From assembly GCA_033065855.1 (NCBI GenBank), contig JAVXUO010001046.1:135001-199000 (forward strand): 64,000 nt of DNA, given 5' to 3'. Positions within the stretch are counted from its first letter, which is position 1, and each line of letters opens with the position of its first letter. This DNA comes from Escallonia rubra. Lineage: Eukaryota > Streptophyta > Magnoliopsida > Escalloniales > Escalloniaceae. The position numbers and the translations under genes were made by a program. The notes below the pieces were generated by a model that was not told the DNA's origin, did no database searches, and saw only the letters and a program-made list of their open reading frames with translations. This document shows, one piece after another, positions 10,150-22,302 of the stretch.

Positions 10150-12576
10150 TGTAACGACCCGAAATTTTGAAGCTCCGATGCCTTAAACACCCAGAGCGTT
10201 AAACATATCACATGCTCCAATGACACAAACTTTAGAACTAGACATTAACTCAATTTATCCAAAATATACAGTCATAAAAAAGACTTAAACTACTAAAATT
10301 TAAGCTCTTTACAAAAATGGCTACTAGCTACAGTGCCGACCCACGCAGAAATCTTACAACTCAAACTAATGGCGGCACTCCAAAATCTCACTCAGGCTCT
10401 AACCCATCCCCGAACAATCTAATAATGTTTATTACCTGCAGAAGGGAACGAACGAGGGTGAGCTTTTGAGAGCTCATAAGGTCCCTCAAGGAACAAATGT
10501 AGGAATTACAAAATTATAATTTTTCAAAGGATTTCAAACGATCACAAATAGTTTGATAACAATATGGGGAATAGTTTCAAATCAATCCCCTTCAATCAAA
10601 TATCAAAACAATCATTTTAAGATACAAGGTAAAAAAATTCAGTTGATATTGACCATGGACACAGGAAAAGCCACACATGCAATGCACAATACAGACTACA
10701 TATGCATTTGTACAATAGCTAGTCCATCGAGGTACTAGCCTGTGTTCCACGTAGGAAACATACCATCCTTATAACACCTCCCAATAAAAACAAAACAGAC
10801 TCCCATCAATATACAAAAAACAACAATCGTTGAATCAACAAATAATTCAATGGTCAGTATGCAATAAGAGATGAGTGTCGACATGAATTCAACTGATTAA
10901 GGCTCAATATTAGGTTTTCAATGGCAATGAAAAATGCTGATATAAATTCATCACTCAAAGTTCAAGAATAGTGAAGAACAAATTGAAAGAATAACTATGA
11001 ACACAAGTTGATGAATTTAGGGTTCGTATAGAAAATCCCTTACCTGGATCTGAAGCTAAGATATCCTAATCGAAAAATCTTTTGCGTAAACTTAAATGGA
11101 ATAATCCAATTATTAGAATACAATCTAGCTTACGGTACTATAAACTCAATACAACCTACTCATATTCTCAGAATGACCCACTCATTGGGTATGTAAAATT
11201 ATTAAAATACCCCTCGCATGTAAAAGTACGAAAATCACCCTCTCATATATAAATCACCAGAACATCCTTCTCGTAAGTAAAATCATCAAAATATCCTTAT
11301 CGTATGTGAATTTACCAAAAACATCTAGGTAAAATTACAAAGCACGCCCTCTCAGGTGAAAATTTACCAAAACTGGTGGCTATTGCACCAAAAAATCTTA
11401 ATAAAACTTTGAAATACCCTTTTGAGCAACCTAAAGTGATTTTTGGACTAGAAAATGTTTCGTAACATTTTTCACTGAAAAATCCCTAACCGATACCCGG
11501 ATCGAGCGCTCAGAGGCCAGTTTCGTTAAAAATAGCTACAAATATCGAAATGCCATGAAATGTTAGACACTAAAATATCTCAGTAATATAAAGTCCTCCT
11601 AAAATGTTCGGACAAAAATAAGCTGATTTGATAAATTAAATAAATCGAGAACCTCTTTTTACAAATACGATTACTTAGCGTCTTTCACAGACATGAAAAA
11701 TCCCAAAAATTGTCGCAGTGTAGATCTTGTAAAACTAACACGGGTCTCTTTTCTGCAATTGGCCAAAATCTACTCAAAACTATTTTTAAACAATGAAGTT
11801 CGGAACCGCTAAAGACCTAACCACTTATAGCGACAATTACGCACACTATTCCTAAATTACTAGAACACACTAACACACCTTGAGCACACACACTCCCCTT
11901 CTTCCTCCCCTCTCTGCCTAAAACACACACACACCTAATTCCTACACACAGACACACTGCTACACATGCTAAAACACACACTCACCAACTACTACACCTA
12001 AACACACACACACACACTAGTAAACCTAAAACAAACACATACACACACTTATAATTGCGCGCGCGCACGCGCACACACACACACACACTCTCTCTCTCTC
12101 TCTAAAATTCACACACCAAACTGAAATTACACTAAAAAGATTACCTTTATGAAGTTCCTCCGTACTTCTCGCCTCTTCTTTTCTCTCCCTCTCTCTACTT
12201 TTCTGCCGAGCTCTATTCCTTTTCTCTGTTTTTGTTTTCTTCTCTCCTTTCTTCTAAAGATTTATCTACTCATTTATCTTTTAGTTAGATTAGTCACCAC
12301 CGTAAGAGGAGGTGGCAACATGTACATGAACATTTTCTAAAAAGTAAACACAAGGCTACCACTCATAACCCACTTTTTAAAATTACAAAATGCCCCCCAA
12401 GTTTTCATAATTACAAAGTAACCCCAAAACTTTACATAATTATATTTTGACCTCCAAAAGAATTTTAACCTTTATATTATACATATTCCCGATTATCACA
12501 AGAAATTATTGCCATTTTATTTTTCCGACCAACACACAATTATTTCGATCATCTCTAAAAAGTACGGGGTGTTACA
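10150..12576 (-). mobile_element. Solo LTR 1 (2427 bp, TSD AATCA)
   Basis: It begins TGTAACGACCCG at 10150 and ends GGGGTGTTACA at 12576. Both ends are flanked by the same five bases, AATCA (10145-10149 and 12577-12581), so this is a complete solo LTR left after recombination between two LTRs. It lies inside T1. It shares the GGTGAGCTTTTGAGAGCT block (10456-10483) and a CTGCAGGTAAT splice-like block with the other LTRs, which sets its orientation as minus. It contains an AC-rich microsatellite tract. Confidence 0.92.
11880..12110. repeat. AC/GC/CT microsatellite tract
   Basis: CACACA runs broken by CTA, then GCGCGCGC, then (AC)n and (CT)n, inside solo LTR 1. Similar CA-rich tracts lie at 32210-32600 and 38030-38640 inside solo LTRs 2 and 3, suggesting that they are a shared property of these LTRs. 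Confidence 0.85.
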
Positions 12577-12651
12577 AATCACTTCTCTCTCAAATTCGAT
12601 CCGAAGGAGGATTCCCCTCATTCTAATTCCTTTCCAATTAGACTTCCCCTT

Positions 12652-12657
12652 TATAAA
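12652..12657 (+). promoter_or_regulatory. Possible TATA box of the antisense PMD gene
   Basis: TATAAA 46 bases upstream of the first plausible ATG (12703) and downstream of a pyrimidine-rich stretch. This is a weak single-motif call supported only by its position. Confidence 0.25.
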
Positions 12658-12702
12658 TCCTTGAGATTTTTTTTTTCTTCTTCATCAATTTTGTACATGA
12701 TC

Positions 12703-15081
12703 ATGGAACTCCAACGCATATCTCGCATTTTCGGCCGACGATTTGCACGGACAATCACTCGATCCTCACCCTAAATCAAGATGTGCACCTTTGCCATAGT
12801 TCTTTCATGGATAAGGTATGTATTTCATCTCTTGTCTCTAAATTTCACACTCACATTCATACACTATTCTATCCCATGCTTTCCCATGGGGCCCACATGA
12901 CATTCTTCTCTTTGTTTTTGCACGTTTCATGCACAAACCCGGTGATATTTGAAATTTTCTCTTTTTCTTGCTTTGATTTTTGTAGCCCATTCCCTCGAAC
13001 ATTCATTGTATGGGCACCCCAACTCTAGTACGAGAATGGTGGGGGAAAGTACCGGATTCGCTTGAGAACCGAATAGCTGAGACCGGCTTTGATTAGTTTT
13101 GAACGTGTTACATGCTTTTTTACTCAGAGTAAAAAATATTTATTGAATTTGGCAGAGCATTGGTGGGATTCCACCCATACGTTCCCTCTACGTTCGGGGA
13201 GGCCACATTTTTCCCATACGACTTCGCGAATATCACGAGTATTCGCATGCAAGGGAGGCCTATCCCATGGACCTATGATCTCGAATAAGGACCGTGACCT
13301 TATGGTGCGGATGTTAGGATTTGAGTCGTCATACAAGAAGGGTAGTTCCATTTTACTTACTTTCCATTGGTCTCAATATGAGGGTATGACCTTGAAGGAT
13401 GCTGATGAGGCTGCCATTGATTAGTATGTCTGAGGTTTCTCTTATATGTGCTGGGGAGACATTCTTTAGCAATGAGGATAATTCGGTTCAACTTTGGTGC
13501 CTGTGGGCTTTGGAGGATATATGAGAGATGAGGAAACCACGAGTGGGGTACTCTGGCTATGGCTCATCTGTACCACTCGATTAATTAAGTATCCCAGGGG
13601 TAGTCTTCGAGTTTCATGGGCTAGTACGATGTTGGGAGGTATGTCTGCTTTGTCAAACTTTTCTCAATATTTCACATGCACTCGATAATAGATGACCACA
13701 AATTATTTTGATCACAAGTTTGGGCTTTCAAAGTTTTTGGGTCGCATTCACCGCGACTGGGGCAAGGGCATACGAACTGGACGAGACCGGTGATGTACCG
13801 GTGGAATTTTCGTGATGCTTCAATATAAGCATACCGGGGCAGCTTCAACGGCTTGGTTCATCGCCCGATAAACTTCTCTCTTATATCTTTGGATTGATAT
13901 TTATTCTATCCATTCTTAAATCTTTCCCTTTTTAGGGATCCCTATCCAAGTGGCAGGGAGATGAGCTATATCCAGAGGAACTGAAGCCCACCCGATGTCA
14001 GTCTGCTGGTGGGGTACTCTCATGAGAAGTTTTATATAGGCTAGACAGTGCTATTCCAACACCACTTGGTGGTCGAGCCCAGCACCGCGGCTGTTCCACC
14101 CGTGGAGATGTATCCAAATGGGATGCTGGTTCGGGGCTGAGGCAGAGCTTGATGCCAAGGATTCATGTATCCTCCCTGAGGTGGTTGAACGACCTTCGCT
14201 CTTACGTCCTTTGACGCCAGAGTGGGTGAAGAAGATTCAGCTCACCCAGGCAGCTAAGGATAAGAAGCAGAAGGGCAAGGAAGATGAGGCTGCAGAAGGG
14301 ATCTCTTTCCTTATTGGTCGGTGTTGGTGTTCCTGAGGGGGAAGGGTCACGAGAAGTGGCCATCCTTAAGCCCACGAGGGATAAGAATATGCTGGTGCTA
14401 AAGGAGTTTTCCCCCATTAAGACGGTAATCTCGACTCTTATCCTTTATCACACATAATTTACTATTCTTTGTTTGACTAAAATCTTACAATCTCCATTTG
14501 CAGGTTTCGAGCGAGCTACTCAGGGAAGCTTATCAGATGAGTCATAGTTTGAAGAAATAATGTCTACTCTTTGTGACCTGGTGGAGGTGTACGGGCCCAT
14601 GATCGAGGCTACAGGCGTGCCAACGCCTACTCCCTCGATGCCACAATCAAGTGGTGGATCGAGCTCCGGGCAGCATGAAAGTTCTCAAGAGCATGCTGTC
14701 ACTGCTCTTCAGACCCTTATGGAAGGAACTCTGGTAGCACGAACATGAGGTCAGAAGAAGACGAGGGTGATGAGTCGGGTCCCCCTAAGGCCTGTTGGCA
14801 AACTGGAGTCGGCGCTGCAAAAAGAGAAGAAGATCACGAGCGTAACCAATGAGAAAGCCCCAGCCCCCTCGCAGTCAAAGAAGTTGCCTATCCGCCAATC
14901 GACTCGAGTCGCCACCGTGCTGTACAAGACCTACTAGAAGCCCAACGTGATGATCGTGCCCCTCTAGCTGGAATCATCTCTTGATGCCGAGGATAAAGAC
15001 TACGAAGAAGAACGGGATAGAAAGGCCTCAGGATCCGTTGGCAAGGAGATGCCCAGCTCAAAGAAGCTCGAGAAGAAGTGA
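12703..15081 (+). CDS. Antisense plant mobile domain (PMD) gene carried by T1 (fossil)
   Basis: Plus-strand gene opposite to T1's pol. Recognisable pieces: MGTPTLVREWWGKVP (about 13008-13055), LAEHWWDSTHTF (13149-13184), a GEATFFPYDF block near 13200, EGMTLKDADEAA (about 13378-13413) and a Trp-rich segment near 13490-13560. They match the plant mobile domain, found in host proteins such as MAIN/MAIL1 and in many plant transposons. Intron borders are visible: GT at 12816 to AG at 12985, GT at 14425 to AG at 14503, and an acceptor AG at 13934-13935. The tail (14550-15080) is Ser/Pro/Lys-rich. It is decayed, with several breaks. Antisense extra genes beyond pol are known in the Tat lineage; a function for this one is unknown. 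Confidence 0.65.
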
Positions 15082-15763
15082 ATACGTTAGACTTGTCATA
15101 TCTTAGCCTAGGGTTAGGATTAAGAGGTCATTAGGGACTCATTGAATAATTACTTTTTTATGTTATGGATTTTTCATTTCTAGTGAAGATTTCTATTTCC
15201 TAGTAAAGATTCATATGTAAAATGTCTATATTTTGATGTAAATGCAAACGCTACACAGAAAGTGTATGGAAAAATAAACTGGAATTAGATTGCTTTGAGA
15301 ACAGGTACAGGGTTTAGCCTTCAAATAGGTGAATCCTGCCAAAATTCTCTCAACATTGACTAACCGGCCGGTTAGAAGGTCAAAACACTTTGACTTTTTA
15401 TTTCGGGCATAAAGTCGGTCGATTCTCGTAAATAAACCCTAATTGCTTCGGAAAACATTCTGATTGCTTTTAAGATTCAATTCCGATCTTTTGTCAATTT
15501 TTTCAATAAGGTAGAACTCATTCACTTAGATGAACGCTTTTGTTTGAAGGCGGTTATGAGTATGCGTACAGTTACCATCCAGGAGGATATTCTCTAGGCA
15601 ACTTGCAAATTTTGGGATCCCCAAGATCATGTCTTCCAATTCAGTCTTGATGCCTTGCCCTATATAAGAGGAATTTGTAGCTTTGCTGGATATCCCCACA
15701 TAGTTATTCATCGTTGTTCCCATCATAGTTCCCATAATCTAAGAGGGACATTATCTGTCACTA
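15082..15763. other. Spacer between the two antisense regions of T1
   Basis: Non-coding. At 15357-15375 it has GACTAACCGGCCGGTTAG, a near-perfect copy of the palindrome repeated in T2's leader. Otherwise AT-rich with no recognised gene. Confidence 0.55.
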
Positions 15764-17247
15764 ATGAGCTTGTTGGATGTTAGTGCGGAGCGGGCAAGGT
15801 CTTTCATTCGCGATAAGAATTTTCTGCCTTCTTCCCTAGTGGAATATTTTTCAGATAAACTGGAAAATTATGACAAGCGATACGTGAGTGGCCATGTGGC
15901 TGCTTTGCTCTATGTCTGGTTGCCGACTATCTTACTATTGTGGGCACATGAATTGCTGATGTAAGGTTGACAGACCTCATGTCTCAAATGTCTTTTCAAG
16001 GGAGAACCCTAATAACCACCAATGTCATTACCGAAGTGCATAGGGACCCTAGCGCGGCATTCAGGGGTAGCCCCTTGCTTTTCTAAATGTGGCTTTTGGA
16101 TCACATGTGATCGATAGCTGAACCGACTGAGGTCAGGTATCGTCCTCGCTCTTTCCATTCTATGCCCTTACTATTTGAGGGTTGTTCGAGTATTGAAACC
16201 TGGACCCAATTTTTAAGTATCAAAGAATCCATGGGTATTTGTTGGTATTACAACTGGTGGAGCACTGATGGACCCAAGGTATCACCGTGTTTGCCTTATT
16301 AGACCATGCTTATCTTTTTATTTCTCTTGTCGGATTCTTCGACATTCTGGTTACGAGCAATTATTCCAGCATCTTATAATAATTTCTTCCCATTGCAAGA
16401 ACTCACTCCTTCTCTGATTAGGACAATCTCTCAAGGTTGGGAGACCCATCCATATCACCATTGTTCCATAGAGGTTGGGGTGCACATTAATGGTATATAT
16501 TCTGATCCTCCATTACTTTCAGATTCTTATATCAATTGGCTCTGGTCTCGAATCCGGAGACCGTTTTGGCTACCAAGAACAAATTGTGACTTAAATTGGA
16601 TTGGGACTTTCCAACTATCGGTGAAATTAAGTTTCTTGAAAAGGCTAAAAAAGAAGCTCGTTCACAAGAAAGTTTAGGGCCTAACTCCCAAAACTCTCAC
16701 AAATCATCACAGAGTACAGTACAAGGCTTCCACTGACCTCAGACCAAAGAGAAAACTTGACTAATATTGACCCGACGATCTTGGATCGGCTCTCAGATGT
16801 TTGAAAAGAAATTCGATGTGGAAGGAGATCTGATATGGGCCTTGCACTCTAACGTAGCTCAGATCAGACGGTCTCGGCCTGTCCCAGATGATAATCACCG
16901 AAGAAACAACTGACTGCCAAGGCTATTCCGAGCTCCGAAGATGGTATAAATGCTTATGTTCAGGGAAAATTTGATCGAAGGCGTGGAGATGGGGTAAAGA
17001 TTGAAAAAGTGGGGATGGTTTGGTAACTAAAGCAGGGGATCAAAAAGAAAGGGTTCCTGCACTGGAGAGGCTGACTATCGAAAGGAAATATAAGTGTAAA
17101 TTTGACTCGACTATTTTTCTGGATAGGGATGAGCATCCTCCCTGGGAAGGAAAAGAGGGACGTGACAACAATGATGATAAACAGATCAATCTTTGGTTGT
17201 TGGTAGGACTTCAAAGTGTTTTTTCTTTTGCCCTAATTTTTGTCTAG
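15764..17247 (+). CDS. Second antisense reading region of T1, unrecognised (fossil)
   Basis: Several plus-strand pieces run in succession: 15764-15964 (LVEYFSDKLENYDKRY, VAALLYVWLP), about 16060-16260 (readings with MWLLDHM and RYRPRSFHSMPLLFEG), 16306-16677 (ASYNNFFPLQELTPSL) and 17020-17247 (basic, charged). Their composition looks protein-like (Trp, Tyr and Phe rich), not random. I do not recognise a family. The piece looks like a second TE-carried protein or a continuation of the PMD gene product. It is broken. Confidence 0.35.
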
Positions 17248-17299
17248 GCCGCCCTTTGTAGGGGTTTCAACCTAGTGAGCCTCTTATTTATTTTTTTCT

Positions 17300-18767
17300 T
17301 TTATTTTTTTTTTGCGCTAAATTTTGCATTGGCTGCTTCGTCTGACAATGCTAACTTTTCGAAACGATGCCTACCCAATCTTCCTCGGCTATCCGATTTT
17401 CTAATAGTACCGTAAGAGAGGCAACTTTTAATTTTACAGGGATGACTGCATCCATGCCATAAAACCAATGAGTATGGGGTAGCCCTGATAGATTTCCTCA
17501 CTTATGTCCTGTAGCCCCAAAGGGCATAGGGAAGTTTGGCTGCCAACTTCGATAGGAATTTTCATCGTACTCTAGCTATTCTTGATATTCTTATTAGTGG
17601 CCTCTACGGCCTCATTTGTCTGTGTACGATATGGTAAAGATCGATGTCGGGCGATACCATATTCTTGAACCAAAATTTTGACCTCCCATTCGAAATGCAA
17701 ACCATTGTCAGAAATCAACTCATGAAGAACGCCATATCAGCAGGTAATGTTGGTCCTAATGAACTGATCTACCTTCTTGGCATTCAACACGTCATACGAT
17801 ACGGCCTTTACCCATTTCGTGAAGTAATCTATGGCCACGAGTATAGACTCATGTCCGTTGGAAGGTTTCGGGCTGATCTTTCCTATTACGTCTATTCTCC
17901 GAACTAAGAAGGACCAAGGAAATGTCATGTTGTACAACTCCCTAGGAGGGAGGTGTTGCAAGTTGGTGCATACATGGCACTTGTGGCAATTTCTCACGTG
18001 GTCTATGCAGTCTCTTTTCATAGTACTCTAATGATATCCATGCTAAAATATCCTTTTCACTAACATCCGGTCGGGGGTCCACACTCGCCTCAGCGTATAT
18101 CTTCCCTGATCTGATAACCTTCTTTCTCTATCACACATAACAGATGTTCCCCAGCATAATGTCTCTTGTACAGGTTTCGGTCACACATGATGAATTATGC
18201 TGCCCATCTTCTCTAAGACACATGGTCTTTCGCGAAGGCTCATTTGGATATTTACCATCTCGGATTAGGTTTTGGATATCAGTGTACCACGGTTTTTCTA
18301 TCCTGATTTCCTCTATGGGTGTGATCATGAAATAGTAGGATAGTCAATCCCTCTTCCGAATCACAAATGGCTTTACTCCCTGTTCCTCAGGTATCTCCAC
18401 CATTGATGCAACGGTTTCTATAGTATCAGTAAAATTATTCTTGAGTCGAGGCATGTACTGGAATTGTATGTCTTCGAATTTGTCTACAATCTTCTTTAGA
18501 TGGGCATGATATGCTAGTAAACATTCGTCTCTAATCCTTCACACCCCCTATATTTGATGGGTGATTAGGGCTGAATCCCTCTACACAATAATTTTCTCAC
18601 TCCTAAGCTTAAGGATATTTCCAAAATGATGATGCATGTTGCGTATTCGATGGTATTATTAGTATCGTCGAAGGTCAACTTGGGCCTCGTCCGGTGAGAT
18701 TAGCAGTATCCCTACCTCGAATGCTTTGCTGTTCGCGGCTCCATCAAAATATAATTTCCACCTGGTT
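17300..18767 (-). CDS. T1 pol: archaeal-type RNase H and integrase regions (fossil)
   Basis: Right to left on the minus strand: RWKLYFDGA (about 18740-18767), the start of the extra RNase H of Tat elements; then the integrase zinc-binding region with NCHKCHVC (about 17970); the catalytic core IDVIG (first Asp) and VAIDYFTKWVKA (17800-17860); AVEATNKN (about 17600); and TPYSLV (17460-17480). Integrase joins cDNA to host DNA. The region is broken. The same segment of pol exists a second time at 20889-22154, so T1 and T2 are separate copies. Confidence 0.75.
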
Positions 18768-19712
18768 GAAAAATATAAAAGAGTGAGCTAGGGGCCAATA
18801 AGCCATATCCCAAAATAAGTTTAGATTTCCATCACATGCCATGGGTTTTCAACTTAAAACTTGTAAGTTAATTCATAAGAGGTACGTCGTATATGTTTAA
18901 TGAGAACATAATAATGTTTAAGCGAGACAATTCCTAAGAGATAGAAAACAATAGCACGTTAACCATCTAGTAACTATTCGATCCAAAATTCTTTATACGG
19001 TATGCTGCAATCAGCGTTTGGTCCAACTGACTTGGACCCGGAATCCCACCTCGAGATTGTCACAATTATGGATGCAGGGGTGACCACTAGCAACAGTACT
19101 ATGCGTCATTTCGTCCATTTGACAAGGATCCAAAATCTAACTTTCTGCCATTAGATGTGAGGCACAACAACGTACATAAACTTTCACGACCCAAACCCAC
19201 GGGTGACCCACGAGCTAGGCACGTGACAACAGTCCCATTCAAACATCCACCCAAGGCTCAACCAGGCCTTACTACAAACTGTACTCAAGATTAAATCCAA
19301 CTTACTAATTTCCAAAATAGTTTGATTGGCTATTAAAGGTTTCACTTAAACATTCATCAATAATCTAATAATAAAAAAAAAAAACCTCATTTACATGTCT
19401 TTGACCATTACGAAGAAGTTCGAGGAGACCTAAGCTTCCTACAATAGTTCATTCATAATAATAACTATAAAACTAATATTCTCAAATCAATAAACACTTC
19501 ATTATTCTAATGGTTCTCTTCGGGCATTCTTTACTCATGTTGCTCGTAAGGATCCGCATCCCCTAGGCGATCACCTAAAAAATAAGGAATGAACGAAAGC
19601 CCAGCAAGTACACAAACCATGTTCCTAAAATAGGTTTGAGGATTTTTATAACATGCCATGGGTTTTCTTTTTTAACTCATAAATCAATATTGCTATCACA
19701 ATAAATGTTCCT

Positions 19713-19773
<61 letters not shown>

Positions 19774-20888
19774 TTGTCACGTCCCAAGAAGCGACAACAC
19801 ATACGCTAACACGCTAACCTTCTTCCGAAGGTAATCAGAGTGCACTAGTTTGCATTTGAAATAGAAAAAAAAAAACCACCCATGAAGTCCTTAAGATATA
19901 TATTACGTTCATCCATCCTTACAAATCCAAATTTATAGGCACATAAATACACCACACTTCTCACTAACTCATAAACAAATGATACATAACTACATAACAC
20001 ACATCACTCCCTATTTACAAGTGGACAAGGACTTATTATCCATGAGTCTCACGCACAAAGGGGTACTCAAAGTTTTCCTCACCAACGCCCTCACCTATCT
20101 CTTCTTAATTTTCTCCAGTATCTAAAAGGTAGAGATGAAAAAGGGGTTAGCAACAGCTAAATAGAGCAAACATATGACCAGCATAAACACTATTTTAATC
20201 ATAACAAGCGTGGATAAGCCAAACAAAACATGATTATCTTCAATTCATGCATGACATATGATAAAATGCAGTGAACAAGCATTAATTAACTCAAGCATAA
20301 TACATATCATAACGACTCTAAGGAGCCCAAACCATAAGCTGAATGCTCGTTCACCTACCATCCTTTCTTGGCAAGACCCTAAATTGATCATTCAAAAGTT
20401 GAGTTGATCAAATTCAGTTTATGAGTGATAAATTTAAACCTTACACAAGACATCGCACATATTGACAGCATACGTGGCCAACGTAATGCCCCTGGGAGGT
20501 TAACTTGCTGAGCAAGCTCAACATATATCTCGTTTCCATATAACCCGATTTGCCGGCCTTTGACCCCCGGCCACTACTTCCGAAGACTCACATGATTTAT
20601 AGTATGATATAATGCATAGAGAATGTTAAACACATCAAGTATCATATAAAATATTTATATGCATTTCTTAGCTCAAAACAGTTTCAGTGAAAGCAGACCA
20701 GTTCCAAATCTAAGCAATTTAAGGTAACGTACACTTCGAGTTTGAGATTGATATAAAGACAATGTTAAATCACACATCTTATTCTTTCCATAAAGTTAAA
20801 AGAACACTCAGATCCGATAAGTATTGAATGAGATATGCTTGTTTAAATATCAACACAGAATCTGCCCATTTTAAATCAGCTTCGACCA
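18768..20888 (-). mobile_element. Cluster of partial LTRs between T1 and T2
   Basis: Three LTR pieces. The first (about 18779-19181) aligns with the inner part of the Tekay-type LTRs (AGAGTGAGCTAGGGGCC, CATGCCATGGG). The second (about 19182-19716) begins TTCACGACCCAAACCCACGG and matches the start of solo LTR 4. The third (19776-20880) begins TGTCACGTCCCAAGAAGCG and is a different, weakly related LTR. None has a readable partner or target duplication. All appear to lie in the same orientation as the neighbouring elements. Confidence 0.6.
19717..19774. repeat. (TA)n microsatellite
   Basis: About 29 TA units with one interruption (TACATA), exactly at the junction between the second and third LTR fragments. 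Confidence 0.95.
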
Positions 20889-21422
20889 GTTTCATATTTA
20901 TGAGCGGCCTCGATAGCCCCATTAGTCTGTGGTCGGTATGGTGACGAGCGTTATCGGGTGATACCATACTCCTCGGCTAGGTCTGTGACTTCTCCTTCAA
21001 AGTGTAACCCATTATCTGAGATCAGCTCCTAGGGTACCCCATATCTATAAAAAGGTGTTCGTCCAGATAAATTGAGCCACCTTCTGAGCGTTAAGTACGG
21101 CATACGAATCGGCTTCCACCCATTTCGTGAAATAATCTATGGCTACCAGTATGAACTCATGTCCGTTGGAGGCCTTGGGACTGATCTTCCTAATTACATC
21201 TATTCCCCAAACTGAAAATGGCCAAGGGGAGGTCACGTTGTATAACTCTCAGAGAGGTAAATCTTGCAAGTTGGCATTTATGACATTTCCTTACATACTC
21301 GACATAGTCGTTTTCCATAGTACTCCAATAGTATCCCTGTCGGAGGACTTTCTTGGCTAAAATCTGCCCAATCCATGTGTGGTCCAGACTCTCATGCATG
21401 TATCTCTTCCATGATTTGGCTA

Positions 21423-21455
<33 letters not shown>

Positions 21456-21500
21456 GGTTATTCACAGTAGGTGTTCTCCATTGTAATGTCTCTTGTATAG
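20889..21500 (-). CDS. T2 integrase region (fossil)
   Basis: Minus-strand readings show the HHCC zinc-binding end (VRKCHKCQ near 21290), then VWGIDVI with the first catalytic Asp (about 21210), VAIDYFTKWVEA (about 21120-21160) and TNGAIEAA (about 20900-20930), the core-domain segment with the catalytic Glu. It is a diverged paralogue of the T1 integrase. The region is broken. A CT microsatellite lies within it. Confidence 0.8.
21419..21455. repeat. (CT)n microsatellite
   Basis: CTCTCTCT run inside the integrase region of T2; on the minus strand it reads as an Arg/Glu-alternating stretch, which is an artefact. Confidence 0.9.
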
Positions 21501-21884
21501 TCTCTGGTCACTCATGATGAACTAGGCTGCCCATCTTCTCAAAGCTACTCGATCCTTTGCGGAACACCCCTCTGAGTACTTTGCATCTCGGATAAGATTC
21601 TATATATCGGTATACCAAGGTTTGGATACTTCGTCCTCTTCTATGGGAGCTATCATGAAGCAGTGGTTGGTCAGTCTCTCTTCTGTATGACAAATGGTTC
21701 CACCTCATGTCCTTCGGGTATGTTTACTATAGAAGCAAAGGTGGCTAAGGCATCAGTAAAGTTATTCTTGGCTTAGGGTAGGTAATGGAATTCTATATCT
21801 TCAAACTGGTCTATGATCTTCTCCAAGTGGGAATGATATGCTTGTAGATGCTCATCTCTAATTTTCCAACATAACTTTTATTTG

Positions 21885-22154
21885 TTAAATGATCAGTGCT
21901 AAATCTCCATGCACTATAATCTCCCAGACTCCTAGGTTTAGGGCCATCTCTATACATACGGTACAAGTTTTGTATTCGACAGCAGTGTTGTTAGTACTGT
22001 CGAAAGTCAGCTTGATGGATAAAGGTGAATGGGCTCCATCTAGTGAGATTAACAATATCCTTACTCCAAAACCCTTATTGTTCGCTGCTTCAAAGTACAA
22101 CTGCCATCTCATCTGTATTTTCGCAATGCACACTCCTTTATCTGGGCACTTCAC
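21885..22154 (-). CDS. T2 second (archaeal-type) RNase H (fossil)
   Basis: Minus-strand reading with WQLYFEAANN (position of the first acidic residue), GVRILLIS, then a TAVEYKTC block (catalytic Glu with Ala/Tyr neighbours) and IIVHGDLALII (family D-S/D-L). This extra RNase H sits between the Ty3-type RNase H and integrase. Such a dual arrangement is known from plant Tat elements. Confidence 0.75.
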   Translation of the reverse strand: MKCPDKGVCIAKIQMRWQLYFEAANNKGFGVRILLISLDGAHSPLSIKLTFDSTNNTAVEYKTCTVCIEMALNLGVWEIIVHGDLALII

Positions 22155-22302
22155 CTTTCATCGACTGGTATCATCTGTCGGGCAATGGGCTAACATGTCG
22201 GCCATGACCTTCCTTTTGATCGACTTCTGCGTGACATAGGTGCTATCAAATTTGAACAACAACAAAAGCCATTTGGATGTTCCATTCGATAAGACGTGCT
22301 TC

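Larger units (their letters stand above)
7643..18767 (-). mobile_element. T1: partial Tat-lineage Ty3/gypsy element
   Basis: Reading right to left on the minus strand: archaeal-type RNase H (18767 to about 18480), integrase (about 18330-17300), a long region with plus-strand antisense genes (17250-12700), a tandem-repeat 3' region (about 9710-9177) and a 3' LTR (8925-7643). A pol-distal region with antisense reading frames and tandem repeats in the untranslated part are both known from the Tat lineage. No gag, reverse transcriptase or 5' LTR remains, so it is partial and broken. A solo LTR (10150-12576) is inserted in it. Its LTR is related to those at 52240-53586 and 62819-63001. Confidence 0.75.

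Noticed and set aside
12149-12340. Small hydrophobic protein on the plus strand
   Set aside because: Lies within solo LTR 1 in a pyrimidine-rich stretch; the Leu/Phe content reflects CT/T-rich composition.
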